A DNA stretch of 64,000 nt from JAGWRI01 sp963728785 (GCA_963728785.1 CAVSKV010000002.1:868001-932000); one strand, 5' to 3'. Shown: positions 33,874 to 43,320, numbered from the stretch's first letter. Program-made: numbers and translations. The notes: generated by a model from the sequence alone, not told the origin.

Positions 33874-33889
33874 TCGACAGAGACGTGTT

Positions 33890-33993
33890 GGCACCGCGGC
33901 GCCCTACTGCGGCGCTCCATAATAATTGCAACCGGCGAGCGCAGCGAGCCCGCCGCCTCCATCCACGCCGCCAGCAGAAGGGCCTCGTGAGGC
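33890..33993 (-). other. attC-like remnant, inverted
   Basis: On the minus strand it reads GAGGCCCTTCTGCTGGCGGC as the left arm and GGAGCGCCGCAGTAGGGCGC as the right arm, with GGCGGGCTCGCTGCGCTCGC in the centre, close to the 29299-29410 site. Outer cores are worn. It lies upstream of the EVE-nuclease gene in the same direction. Confidence 0.5.
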
Positions 33994-34045
33994 TGCGCCC
34001 GGACCGGCCCCTCGCGCAGCCGCGGCAATGATCGCCGCCCGACGC

Positions 34046-34150
34046 GGCTAACCCCCAGTGCTTTGCTGTGGCGCCCAATCATAGCTGCGGTGAGGGAGCG
34101 AAGGGAGCCGGCCGCTTCCCTTACTTACGAACCGGAAGACGTGACGCACC
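34046..34150 (-). other. attC-like site, inverted
   Basis: GGCTAAC at 34046-34052 read on the minus strand is a right core GTTAGCC, preceded by GCGCCACAGCAAAGCACTGG. The left core is not clear. It lies just 3' of the PstI/BsuBI-type restriction gene, the correct place for a leftward cassette. Confidence 0.5.
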
Positions 34151-34170
34151 GGACCTCATGGAAGGCGGTT

Positions 34171-35115
34171 CTAGCGCGGCCCAAGAAAGCGATCGCCGTT
34201 GAAGTGGATCAAATGGGATGGCGAGTCCGCAACCCAAACCTCCGTCTCCCACGCAATGTCACCGAGGTAGCGTGCCATCATGGCGCGCGTGGGGAAGGCA
34301 GTCACGTACACGAGGCCAGGACGTGCGCCGGCAAACAGTCGTGTGAGGTCGTCATGACGCTTGCCGTCGACGGGGCCATGGCTAGTAACGGCTTCGATGA
34401 GGAGTAGCCAGTCGTGTTTGACGTCGTGCAGCACGACATCTGGCATCTTTCCATGGCGGTCAACTGCGACGCCGAGATCCGAAAGCAGCCGCTCCTCGAA
34501 GATGGCGAACTTGTCACCCGTGTCGCCAATGTAAAGCGGGTGCGCGCCTGGTGCGAAGCGTTCAGCGAAGTCATGGATGATCGCCCGAATGAGTTCGCTA
34601 TGCTCGCCGGGGCTGAGTGTGATCGTTTGCCCCTCCGACACTCTCAGCGGGACGCGGGCCTGCTTGCGGTCCATTGCGTACCGGGCGATGAGCGTCTCGC
34701 GCTGCGACATGTACCGGGCTAGCGCCGAGTCCCATGCCGGCTTGCCAAGTTGTCGGAGCAGAACGAGCGCTTCCGGTGCGATCTGGTAGACAGCTTTCGG
34801 GCTATTCGTTGGTCGGTCAGGCAGGTCGGGATTGTAGATCGCAAGGCCGGCATCGCAGAACTGGTGCATCGTCTGACGCCGCACCGTTTCCCGGGTGTTC
34901 GGTGCATAGTCAAAGCCGTAGTGATCTCGGGCCCAATCCATGATGGGTGTGATCCCAATCAGCGGTTGCGCGGCCGACGACCACGCCGCCCGCGGCTTGA
35001 TGTCCAGCAACGCAAGCAACGTTACCGCCGATCGCTCGTTCAGTTGTGCCCTCGGGAAGCCAAGGGCGGTCAGGGCGGCGATGGCCTCGGCCAGGTGCGG
35101 ATCGCCGTTGCTCAT
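34171..35115 (-). CDS. BsuBI/PstI-family type II restriction endonuclease
   Basis: 314 aa from ATG 35115, overlapping the methylase stop (ATGA). N-terminal part helical (LAEAIAALTALGFPRAQLNE, LLALLDIKPRAAWSSA), C-terminal catalytic part with YIGDTGDKFAIFEERLLSDL, HGKMPDVVLHD and LLLIEAVTSHGPVDGKRHDD, the nuclease core of BsuBI/PstI enzymes, which cut CTGCAG. Co-translated with its methylase, so the host is protected as it is made. Confidence 0.9.
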   Translation of the reverse strand: MSNGDPHLAEAIAALTALGFPRAQLNERSAVTLLALLDIKPRAAWSSAAQPLIGITPIMDWARDHYGFDYAPNTRETVRRQTMHQFCDAGLAIYNPDLPDRPTNSPKAVYQIAPEALVLLRQLGKPAWDSALARYMSQRETLIARYAMDRKQARVPLRVSEGQTITLSPGEHSELIRAIIHDFAERFAPGAHPLYIGDTGDKFAIFEERLLSDLGVAVDRHGKMPDVVLHDVKHDWLLLIEAVTSHGPVDGKRHDDLTRLFAGARPGLVYVTAFPTRAMMARYLGDIAWETEVWVADSPSHLIHFNGDRFLGPR

Positions 35116-36581
35116 TTCGTGAGCGACGCTAGCTGGCGAGCCACCATGGCCTCGGTATACCCGGCGTGTCGCATTGCCCAACGCCCGAGGGCGGCCAATA
35201 CACCCCGGTTTGGGTAGGTCATCTGTTTTAGGTCAGTGGCGTTCACCTGCGTGTGCCCGTTGAATTGACGGAAGGCCTGGTCGACATCGGGAGTATTCAG
35301 GTACGCGGCGAGACCCCGCGCCAGCTCCTCGGGAATGCCACGGCGACCCGCGTGAAAGACGTTCAGGTGATTCTCGAAGCCTAGAACACAAGCTCCGCCG
35401 AATTCGGCGGGATCCACGACGCTTGCAACGACTCGACGGCGCTCCTCCTTTGACGAGAACCTTCGCACAACGCAGTAAAAACCGCAGGGATATAGCCAGC
35501 GTTCCGTTTCGGCGTTGCGAACGATCGCACTTGGCTTCTTGCCGTCCGGCTTCGGCCAGGTTACGCGCCCGCCAGCGAAGTGTGCCGGATAGAGAAGTGG
35601 AACGGTACCTCTACCGGGCTCGTGACGGAGGTGCGCTCGCAGGCGGAAGTCGACAATCGGGCCCGTAGACACACTTAGCCTGAGGTCGCCGAGCGAGTAG
35701 CCGAGCGCCGGGTCGAGGTCCAGTTTACTGCGCCTCCCCGATGTCGGAATATGGATGAAACGCTGTGGATCGTCCGGGCGCACGATGCGGGCGAATGGGC
35801 ATTCACGGCTTGTTAGGTCGACGAGCGTATCGTCGGACGACGTAGAAATTGTGACTCGGCCTTGCTTTCCGCCTCGCTCGAGACGGATGATAACGTTCTC
35901 CTGAAGCACGGCATCGTCACTAAACGCGGTGTCACGGGAGTGAAACAGGTGGATTCGGCGAATGGCTGCTCGCCGCAGAATAAATTCGCGGAATGGACGA
36001 TAATAGGGCCCGTTGCAGAAGCTCCTGGGAATGATGGCGACGAGCTGGCCCCCGGGGGCCATGAGGTCGAGCGCGAGGGCCACGAACGCCGTGTAGAGGT
36101 TAACCGTCTCGATCCCGACGCGACGGAGTGCAGCGCGGTGGCGCGATTCGCTGTTGATCTTCTTGTACGGTGGATTGAGGATCGCGTGCGTGTAGCCCCC
36201 TGGGTCGCCAGGTAGCTCCGTCGCCAGCTCAATGAAATCGCCGACAACCAAGCGTGCGCTTGCGCGGCGGTAGGCGGCTAGGTGATCGGCGAGCTGCGTG
36301 CGCAACCCAGGATCCAGCTCGTATGCGACCACATCCACCGAACCGAAGGTGAACTCCTTACGCTTCCAGCGATCGAGAAACGCGCACGAGAGCGCCCCAA
36401 GCCCCGCGCCGGCGTCCAGCAGCTTCGCCGGGGTGGGGCCCCCCGCTGGAAACATCGACGCCATGAAGCGCGCGATCGGGAGAGGCGTCATGAACTGGCC
36501 GAGCGCGGCGCGGCGGCGGCGCTCCGTCACGCCAGAAATGACGCCTTGCGCGGGTTCGCCTTGAGCGAGCTGCTGAATCAT
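35112..36581 (-). CDS. N6-adenine DNA methyltransferase of the PstI/BsuBI type
   Basis: 489 aa. SAM-binding motif LLDAGAGLGALSCAFLDRW, then VVAYELDP and the catalytic NPPY in AILNPPYKKINSESRHR; the second half is the target-recognition part (RFSSKEERRRVVASVVDPAE, NHLNVFHAGRRGIPEELARG). Expected to methylate the adenine in CTGCAG (family knowledge). First gene of the restriction-modification operon. Confidence 0.92.
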   Translation of the reverse strand: MIQQLAQGEPAQGVISGVTERRRRAALGQFMTPLPIARFMASMFPAGGPTPAKLLDAGAGLGALSCAFLDRWKRKEFTFGSVDVVAYELDPGLRTQLADHLAAYRRASARLVVGDFIELATELPGDPGGYTHAILNPPYKKINSESRHRAALRRVGIETVNLYTAFVALALDLMAPGGQLVAIIPRSFCNGPYYRPFREFILRRAAIRRIHLFHSRDTAFSDDAVLQENVIIRLERGGKQGRVTISTSSDDTLVDLTSRECPFARIVRPDDPQRFIHIPTSGRRSKLDLDPALGYSLGDLRLSVSTGPIVDFRLRAHLRHEPGRGTVPLLYPAHFAGGRVTWPKPDGKKPSAIVRNAETERWLYPCGFYCVVRRFSSKEERRRVVASVVDPAEFGGACVLGFENHLNVFHAGRRGIPEELARGLAAYLNTPDVDQAFRQFNGHTQVNATDLKQMTYPNRGVLAALGRWAMRHAGYTEAMVARQLASLTK

Positions 36582-37121
36582 GACTGGAACCTACTGCCTT
36601 CGGTGCGTCCCCTCAAACGGCCGCCTCCCCATGGCCCGCCAGCCCCGATGCGTCAATTCAATCGGCCCGGTCCTTGGATTACCGATTCTCCGCTGACACC
36701 CCATCAGACTCGTTCATGTGCTTCGATTCTGCGGCGTCTACAGCGGAAACGGGGTGCCAGACCTGAATCATGCCGTCAAAACTCCCGCGCTCGTCAGCAC
36801 ATTGTCAGCACCGCGCGCTGTCGTTGAACGTGACCTCCGCTCGCTTCTGTGCCCTTGGACTCACCCGCACAAATCCCGCGTGGCTCAGGCGTTCACTCTG
36901 CGAGACGCACTGGTCCGGCTCGCTGGGAATGAATACCCCTTGCCCCACGGGACAGGACACCGAGATCAGGTCCATGGATCAGGGCAGCACGCTGCGGAAC
37001 GACTGCCCCTGACTGCCAGGAACGTGCCGAGGTTTGGTCGGGTGTGGCCAACGGCGCGAAGCACCTTCCGCCGGCTCGACGGTTGCCAGAATCAGCCTGC
37101 GCTTTCACGCCCGGACTGCCT
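36582..37121. other. Module boundary without a gene
   Basis: 540 bp with no believable gene. It holds the paired octamer at 36792-36810 and a short segment CCATCAGACTCGTTCA at about 36702 that recurs in similar form before the other copies (38742, 48669). Confidence 0.45.
36792..36810 (+). repeat. Paired octamer CGTCAGCA-CAT-TGTCAGCA
   Basis: One base from the exact 19-mer found at 42691 and, inverted, at 54213. Lies between the restriction-modification operon and the 510-aa gene. Confidence 0.6.
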
Positions 37122-38654
37122 CTAAGTCAGACGCGCTTCGATGAGCCCGGCCAGGGCAGCGGCGGGATCTCGTTCGTTGTCCGTCGCGACGAGTAGCCGC
37201 TCGAGATCCTCTCTGCAAAGCACGGCTACACCCGCGCGCCGTGCCGATTCCAGGTCGGCCGCTGCTATCTCCGCAGCGCTCGCCGCCGTAACCATGACGG
37301 GAACGACCCTGGCTTCCGGTGACGCGAGCTTACCCGAAGCCCACGGCCTAATGACAGGCAATAGGGGCGCGACAAATCGCTCAGCGATCGTCCAGCCCCG
37401 GCTGCGGAGACCGACCCTGAGCTGGGACGCGCGTTGAATCAGTTTTGAGATTTTATTTGCGTCGAAGGCCGCCGTAGTGCTCTCGATCAACAGCACGTTC
37501 GCGGTTCCAAGGCTCGCCATTGAATCGGCACTGTCTGTATGCTTCTCTCCGGCCAAGTGAATCGTTGGTAGCCCCAGCCCGGTGAAGAGTCGCGCCACCG
37601 CCGCTGCGAACTCCGTCGCTTGCGATCCCCGCGCCGTCGTCAGGAGTGCGCGCCACAGGCTATCACTGCGTTCGTGATGCAAGGCGTGTGCTGCCTGCAA
37701 CAAGTTGGTGGCTGCGGTTGTCCGCGATAGCTCAATCGCGTGAATCGTTGTGAGCCCCCGCCTCAGAAAGATTTCAACACTGTCGGTATCGAGCAGATGA
37801 ACATCAACTTCCGCCACAACAAGATCTTCGCTTGGTTGCCACTCGAGCTGATTTGACCGGAACTCTTGCTTGACAGGGCGCCCAGCGCGAGTTTCCCAGG
37901 CGGCGACTATACTCGTCGCACGGACGGCAATGCTGGACGCTCCAACCAGCGAAAGCCTCAACGTATTGCCTTTAAACTCGGTACGTGTCAGGTCGAACGC
38001 GATTCCCAGGGGTGCAACGACGTTCGTGCTCGTGTTGGAGTCCTCAGTCCAATCGTACAGGCATGCGTCCCAGCGCCTCATAAGCTGCCGCATGCTCGAG
38101 ATGTCGTTAGGGCGTGAGCGGAGTTCGTCCTCGAGCGCCCCGAGGCCTCCGGGTACATGCCGCAGGAGGTCTCGAGACCGTGGGGCTTGGTTCATCGTTA
38201 GCAAGTGTGCGTTGACAATTGGGGGAGCCACGGACGCCGCGGCGACCTGAGCGTTCAGCTGATGAAACCAATGCACCGGAGGATCGAGGTTGAGGATTTC
38301 CGATTTCGCATGGCCAGCTCGCTCGACTTCTTCCCGGATCCAACTTGCGAAGCGGATCCGCTGGCCGCGAATGGTGCATTCTCCAGCGGAAACCGCGGAC
38401 AATAGGACGTGCAACTGATCGGCGCGGATGGTGTCCCTAACCGCCATGACGCTTTCGTACTGTTTCGTCGCGCGTCTCATCTCCGAACGCGCTCCGCCAC
38501 GGACATGGAGCCGCACGAGGCCGCTAAGTGCAATCCAATCGGAGTGAACGCGGACTGCCACAACGTTCACCGTCGCTGTCTCCCAAAGGCTTCCCGCCTT
38601 CTTGAGCTCCTCTAGGAATCTCGTGATCTCAGCGGGGAGTGGGCTCTCTTCCAT
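37122..38654 (-). CDS. Large protein with putative nuclease-like C-terminus
   Basis: 510 aa, alone in its module; AGGAGG precedes the ATG. No family name. N-terminal half alpha/beta (WIALSGLVRLHVRGGARSEM). The C-terminal part, about 340-430, has a PD-(D/E)XK-like order: a helix with Glu (ATEFAAAVARLFTGLGLPTI), Asp in KHTDSADSMAS, then VLLIESTTAAFDANKISKLI, where the usual Lys is replaced by Thr as in some restriction-like proteins. The last 80 residues (VMVTAASAAEIAAADLESAR, GVAVLCREDLERLL) also resemble nuclease-associated folds. Confidence 0.6.
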   Translation of the reverse strand: MEESPLPAEITRFLEELKKAGSLWETATVNVVAVRVHSDWIALSGLVRLHVRGGARSEMRRATKQYESVMAVRDTIRADQLHVLLSAVSAGECTIRGQRIRFASWIREEVERAGHAKSEILNLDPPVHWFHQLNAQVAAASVAPPIVNAHLLTMNQAPRSRDLLRHVPGGLGALEDELRSRPNDISSMRQLMRRWDACLYDWTEDSNTSTNVVAPLGIAFDLTRTEFKGNTLRLSLVGASSIAVRATSIVAAWETRAGRPVKQEFRSNQLEWQPSEDLVVAEVDVHLLDTDSVEIFLRRGLTTIHAIELSRTTAATNLLQAAHALHHERSDSLWRALLTTARGSQATEFAAAVARLFTGLGLPTIHLAGEKHTDSADSMASLGTANVLLIESTTAAFDANKISKLIQRASQLRVGLRSRGWTIAERFVAPLLPVIRPWASGKLASPEARVVPVMVTAASAAEIAAADLESARRAGVAVLCREDLERLLVATDNERDPAAALAGLIEARLT

Positions 38655-39090
38655 GTGCGCCTCCTGACTCTCCCCCTTTTGAGGAGCAGGGACTATGGGT
38701 CGGTTGAAGCCTCACGCTTGCCGGCGTTCGGCCGCTGATCCGCCATCAGATTCGTCCAGGTACGGCCCTGCTCCAGACTTCATAGTACTGGGGGCGCATT
38801 CGACGAGGCATAGCCCATGGTGAATCGTCCCCGTGTCAGCACATTATAAGCACGGCGCGCGGAATTGACCTTGCAGCACGTCGTGAGCGCGACCACTGGG
38901 CGCGACCCAGTCCCCTTGAGACCGCCCAGGACAACTCACTGCGGGCAATGCAAGCTCAGAGTCACCCTGATGCGCTCGTACCCGCCCTTCGACGTCTGGA
39001 CGTCTCGAACTTTGGGTGCATACTTGACGTTGTTCGTCCGTAGCCGGACAGCGGGTTCTCCAGGCCAATGAGAACGCGCTTCGAGGCAAG
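38655..39090. other. Module boundary without a gene
   Basis: No gene seen. Contains GCCATCAGATTCGTCCAGG at about 38740 and the paired octamer at 38834. It separates two divergently read modules. Confidence 0.4.
38834..38852 (+). repeat. Paired octamer TGTCAGCA-CAT-TATAAGCA
   Basis: Second octamer has two changes. Same orientation as the copies at 36792, 42691 and 48752. Confidence 0.5.
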
Positions 39091-42000
39091 GTGCATCGTA
39101 TCTGCCTTGGGCGGTGCGGCCCAGGACCGCCTTCGTGCAGTGACACCCAGGGGCTGACTCTGGGCCGCACGAAGCATCGAATCGCATTCAGACTAGGATC
39201 CCATGGTTCACAAGTTCTGGAATCGGCCGGTTTCTTGAAGACGCCGGAGCTGCGAACCGCTGATGCAGGAGCTGCCGACGTCTGGGATCGCCTGCTACGC
39301 TATTATCGCGCCTGTATCATGCACGAGAGCGGAGTTTCCGAACTCCTCCAGCGGGCAGCCCGCGGCGATCGTTACATATTTCTGCCTGGTGGTCCTGAGC
39401 CTCTGCTGAGCGATGTTGATGGCGAAATCGAGTTGGATCCAAGACTGCGGCAACTCGCTGAGCGCGCCAGAGAGCGCGGCGAGTCGCTGTATTATGGCTA
39501 TCCCGTGCTGCTATTTCACGAGCCAGGTGTTGGCGGTGCGCGACGAAAGCTCGCTCCACTATTTGCATACGAGCTTGCCCTTCCCGACGGGCGGGGGCCG
39601 CTGCCGGATGCTCTTCAACCACGAACCGACGAGCCATTCCTCCACGCGGCCGCCGTGGCGCGATTGGGCTATCGAGACGAGCAGCAAACGACGCTGATCG
39701 ACGGCATCGCGGTCGGAGAATGGGTTGGCGACTCTGAGGCGGTCGGCGAGCACGTGAATGCGCTGCTGGCCACGCTCGGGGTTCGATGCATTGAGCCGAT
39801 AAATCCCGACGCGCTATCCGAAGTTGCGGAAGGGCAAATCGATGGGGTCGGCGCGCACAACGTCGCCATGGTATTCAGAGCCGTTGGGGGAGCATACCAC
39901 GGGCGGTTGCTAGAAGAACTTCAACTCCTTCAGCGCCAATGGCCTGCGGCTCAGCAGACATCCGCCTCCCTACTTCTGGGCCCACCGTCGGCCGAATATT
40001 TCGCGCCGGTGAAGTCATCGCGCGGTCCCTCGCCGCCGCCGGACCTGGCAATTCCAATCCCCGTCAACGACGCCCAACGGGCCGCGCTGCAGGACGCAAT
40101 GACCGAACCCCTCACCGTGGTCACTGGGCCTCCCGGCACAGGCAAGAGCCAGCTCGTCACTTGCATCATTGCTAGCGCATGGCTTTCTGGGCAAAGGGTG
40201 TTGGTGGCCTCGACGAACAACCAAGCAGTTGACGTGGCGTGCGCGAGAGCCAAGGAGTTGTGGCCAGGGCTCGTAGTGCGTACTGGATCGAAGAACCATC
40301 GCGAGGTAGCAAAGGCAGAGCTGTTGCACCTGCTTGACGAGCGAACCCACTCGCCAGACTCGTCCGCGCTGGCCATCCGCTTTCATGCTGCCCGTGACCA
40401 GGCGGTTCGCGCTCGGACTGCGGCGGACGATATAGCGACCTGGGAAGACCGCCTCGTCGCCGTTCATTTAGGGCGGGAGACGCTTGCCGGGTCGCTCAAG
40501 CGGCATCCCGGAGCCATCGCCATAAAGCTCAATGACCGTGCGCTGCAGAGGACCGAGCGGGCCCTTCGGAAGTTTGCAGCGGGTCGCGGCCTGTTTCGGG
40601 GTTGGCGGTTAAGTCGCATGTCTCGCCGGTTCGGATTCGACGTTGCGGCTGACCTTTCCGCCGCCGCTGGCTTCTTCACACTCGAGACGGAGTGGCGCGA
40701 ACTCAAGAGGAAACTGGCAGGGGCAAGATCATACGACGAAAGCTGGCGCGACCTGCTGCGTTCGGAACGAGCGTATGAGGCCGCGAGCGCGGACAGCGTT
40801 CGCGCCATCGCCCGAACAGCGTTTCAGCTCGGCTCAGGCCCGATCAGGCGCTTCACCCAAGCACGTGCGCACTATGGCGTGGCCGGAGGGGCGTCCGATG
40901 TCTTTTCCGACGCGCTCCATTTTGTGCGTGGTTGGGCATCAACTGCCCTCTCAGCCGCAGCGACGATCCCGTTGCGCCCTTCACTCTTTGACATCGTGGT
41001 CATAGACGAAGCAAGTCAGTGCTCGATTCCAGCGATCTTGCCGCTGCTGTTCAGAGCGCGACGCGCGGTGGTTATCGGCGACCCGATGCAACTCTCTCAC
41101 ATTACCACCGTGTCTCGTAAGGACGATGAAGGTCGCATCCTCGCTGCAGGGCTGACCCCTGCTGTGATCGAGCGCGATTGGCTTTCCTACAGGACCAGTT
41201 CGGTGTTTCGCGCCATGAGCAAGTCCGTCTCGAAGGTCCATCTGCTGGACGAACACTACCGCAGCCATCCGGAGATTGTGGAGATCGCAAATCGGCTGTT
41301 CTATAACCGCGGCCTAACCGTCCTGACAGACCCTCAACGACTACGCCGTTTGGATCTACCCGCGCTCAGTTGGCACGATGTTAAGGGGCGCGCCAGTCGC
41401 CCAGCGGGCGGTTCCGCATTGAACGAGGCCGAAGTGGACGCGGTGGTGGCCGTGGTAGTTCGCTTAGCCCACCAATCAGGATTCGATGGAACCGTCGGGG
41501 TCGTAACCCCCTTCTCGGCGCAGGCGCGCTCAATCAGTCAGGCGCTCGAACGATCTCTGTCCGAGCTTGATCGGCAGCGCCTCCATCTTGGAGTAGGGAC
41601 TGCGCACCGATTTCAAGGGGACGAGCGAGATCTGATGATCCTGTCCCCGGTCGTCGCGGACGGGCTTCCCGTTCAGACGCTCGGTTGGATCGTCGGAACT
41701 CCGAATCTCTTGAACGTCGCCATTACCCGCGCTCGATCCACGTTGATTGTCGTCGGCGATGAAGCCTTCTGTCGACGTCTTGCCGGTCCGCTGGGTGAAC
41801 TCGCCAAGTATGTTTCGGAACTCGAGGTGCGCCGCAAAGTGGAGGCAACGGCAAGTCGCGGCGAGCTGCATTCCGAAGCGGAACTGCGTCTGTTTGAGGC
41901 CCTCATTCGGGCGGAGATCGATGTCGTTCCCAAGGTCAGAGTTCAGGGGTACGAAGCCGACTTTGTGATTCGTGCAGGCAATGTCATAATCAATCTGGAG

Positions 42001-42201
42001 TGCGACGGGCGGCACCACGAGAATGGCGCGGGGCGTCTGCGCCGCCAGGACCGTGCGCGAGACGGCTTGATCGAGGCGATGGGCTGGCGCGTAGTCCGCG
42101 TCCCGGCATGGCGGTGCCTGCACATGCCGGCGCAGGTCGCGGAACAGATTGGCGCGAAGATCAAGGCGCTCGCAGCGGCCAATTCCGCACATGCCTCGTG
42201 A
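39091..42201 (+). CDS. SF1 helicase with C-terminal DUF559 nuclease domain
   Basis: 1036 aa from a GTG; about the first 45 residues lack domain character, so a TTG at 39235 is an alternative start. UPF1/Dna2-type helicase: Walker A VTGPPGTGKSQLVTC (about 350), Walker B DIVVIDEASQCSIPA (about 635), LDEHYRSHPEIVEIANR and, near 830-890, GTAHRFQGDERDLMIL, NVAITRARSTLIVVG. The last about 100 residues form a Vsr-like DUF559 nuclease: EAELRLFEALIRAEIDVVPK, ADFVIRAGNVIINLECDGRH, RDGLIEAMGWRVVRVPAW. A single-gene defence module is likely. Confidence 0.88.
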   Translation: MHRICLGRCGPGPPSCSDTQGLTLGRTKHRIAFRLGSHGSQVLESAGFLKTPELRTADAGAADVWDRLLRYYRACIMHESGVSELLQRAARGDRYIFLPGGPEPLLSDVDGEIELDPRLRQLAERARERGESLYYGYPVLLFHEPGVGGARRKLAPLFAYELALPDGRGPLPDALQPRTDEPFLHAAAVARLGYRDEQQTTLIDGIAVGEWVGDSEAVGEHVNALLATLGVRCIEPINPDALSEVAEGQIDGVGAHNVAMVFRAVGGAYHGRLLEELQLLQRQWPAAQQTSASLLLGPPSAEYFAPVKSSRGPSPPPDLAIPIPVNDAQRAALQDAMTEPLTVVTGPPGTGKSQLVTCIIASAWLSGQRVLVASTNNQAVDVACARAKELWPGLVVRTGSKNHREVAKAELLHLLDERTHSPDSSALAIRFHAARDQAVRARTAADDIATWEDRLVAVHLGRETLAGSLKRHPGAIAIKLNDRALQRTERALRKFAAGRGLFRGWRLSRMSRRFGFDVAADLSAAAGFFTLETEWRELKRKLAGARSYDESWRDLLRSERAYEAASADSVRAIARTAFQLGSGPIRRFTQARAHYGVAGGASDVFSDALHFVRGWASTALSAAATIPLRPSLFDIVVIDEASQCSIPAILPLLFRARRAVVIGDPMQLSHITTVSRKDDEGRILAAGLTPAVIERDWLSYRTSSVFRAMSKSVSKVHLLDEHYRSHPEIVEIANRLFYNRGLTVLTDPQRLRRLDLPALSWHDVKGRASRPAGGSALNEAEVDAVVAVVVRLAHQSGFDGTVGVVTPFSAQARSISQALERSLSELDRQRLHLGVGTAHRFQGDERDLMILSPVVADGLPVQTLGWIVGTPNLLNVAITRARSTLIVVGDEAFCRRLAGPLGELAKYVSELEVRRKVEATASRGELHSEAELRLFEALIRAEIDVVPKVRVQGYEADFVIRAGNVIINLECDGRHHENGAGRLRRQDRARDGLIEAMGWRVVRVPAWRCLHMPAQVAEQIGAKIKALAAANSAHAS

Positions 42202-42844
42202 CACCGCCGGATGCCCGTTTGCGCGTGGGCCCGTTGATTGCCTTTCAGCAGCGTGCAGACCCAACTGGCACTTGGACCTGCACCGTTATAGTGGCATGTG
42301 TTGTGCTCGGTCGCCAGCCTCGCGTGGGATACTCTATCCTCGCCGCGGCCGGGAGCGCAGGGTCGCCATAGATTTGTGATATCGCTGCGTGGGGTCCCCC
42401 CGGAGGAGGAGGCGAAAGGGCGCCTTATCCCTTAACCCCTCACAACGTTCTTAAGGATCCCTTCGAATACCGCCCCTGGCGACCGTCCGGTGGTCTTTCT
42501 CGCAATCCCATGCGATACGTCGGCAGGCGACCGAAGCCGTGCCGATAATGGTAAGTGCCCAAGTCGGTCGCGTTGGCGTTGCCAGTACCACGCTGACTGC
42601 CTATCAGAGGAGTCCAGCGGCTTCCCCTGCGGGAATCCCCGGTGAAAGTCCGCAACGCTCGGCGAAACCGCAGCCCGCGAAGCCGGCCGTTGTCAGCACA
42701 TTGTCAGCAAGAACGACCGCCTCGGCACGTGGACGCCCGTTGGGACGCCGACCCACGGGACGCTCCCGTGCCTTGGCTCTCGCGGCCAACCAGCGAAGCG
42801 AGACGGCAGGTACCGTAGCCCCCGCTGACTGCCGTGGCGCACGA
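42202..42844. other. Structured non-coding stretch and module boundary
   Basis: No gene seen. It has unusual pairing potential: GGCGACCGA/TCGGTCGC (about 42524-42571), CGGCTTC/GAAGCCG (42618-42624, 42679-42685) enclosing CTGCGG/CCGCAG (42627-42632, 42668-42673). The inner GGTGAAAGTCC and GCCCGCGA recall riboswitch or ribozyme cores but fit no class I can confirm. A paired octamer follows at 42691. Confidence 0.4.
42691..42709 (+). repeat. Paired octamer TGTCAGCA-CAT-TGTCAGCA
   Basis: Exact 19-mer, identical in reverse complement to 54213-54231 at the right end of the island. Follows the structured stretch and precedes the ASCH module. Confidence 0.7.
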
Positions 42845-43213
42845 TCAGCGTGTTCGCATGACTGACTCGAATTGCGGTCGCCAAAACACCGGCTGTGGTT
42901 GATTGATCGGCGTTAGATTCGTCGTCAACCTCGCGGGCTTGATCAGCGTATAGGCATAGCAGCCGTTATTCTCGTCCCACGCGCAGTCGGCTATCTCCAC
43001 GCTCCCTACGATGACGCCAGTAGGCAGGTCGCCGGGCCGCATCTTCATGCTCAGCCAAAGGTCGGCGTCCTCGAACGGCTTCGCGCTCGCGTAGAGGTAA
43101 ACGCGCTCGCGAATCCGCGTGTTCATCGACCGGTATTCAAACTTCTTCTGACCGCGGAGAATCTGCTCTACCAGTGGCTGGCGAATGCTAATCGCACGAG
43201 TGATTGCCTGCAT
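42845..43213 (-). CDS. ASCH-domain protein
   Basis: 122 aa, covering one ASCH (PUA-like) domain: AISIRQPLVEQILRGQKKFE, EYRSMNTRIRERVYLYASAK, LPTGVIVGSVEIADCAWDEN. ASCH domains bind RNA or modified bases and several act as small ribonucleases or hydrolases; no active-site claim here. Short cassette-like gene. Confidence 0.85.
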   Translation of the reverse strand: MQAITRAISIRQPLVEQILRGQKKFEYRSMNTRIRERVYLYASAKPFEDADLWLSMKMRPGDLPTGVIVGSVEIADCAWDENNGCYAYTLIKPARLTTNLTPINQPQPVFWRPQFESVMRTR

Positions 43214-43243
43214 GTAGTTCCTCTCGATTGGCGCCGGGATCGT

Positions 43244-43320
43244 GACCTACCCCAGCGCTCTGCTGCGGCGCCCCATCATCATCGCGGCCCGCGAGCGCCG
43301 CGAGCTAGCTGCCGCCCCGG
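43244..43320 (-). other. attC-like remnant, inverted
   Basis: ACCTACCCCAGCGCTCTGCT followed by GCGGCGCC: on the minus strand GGCGCCGCAGCAGAGCGCTG then GTAGGT, a right arm with one core base changed. Left arm not found. It lies directly upstream of the ASCH gene, as expected between leftward cassettes. Confidence 0.5.

Noticed and set aside
42600..42690. Cobalamin or FMN riboswitch
   Set aside because: Short motifs are reminiscent, but conserved boxes are incomplete and no B12 or flavin gene follows.
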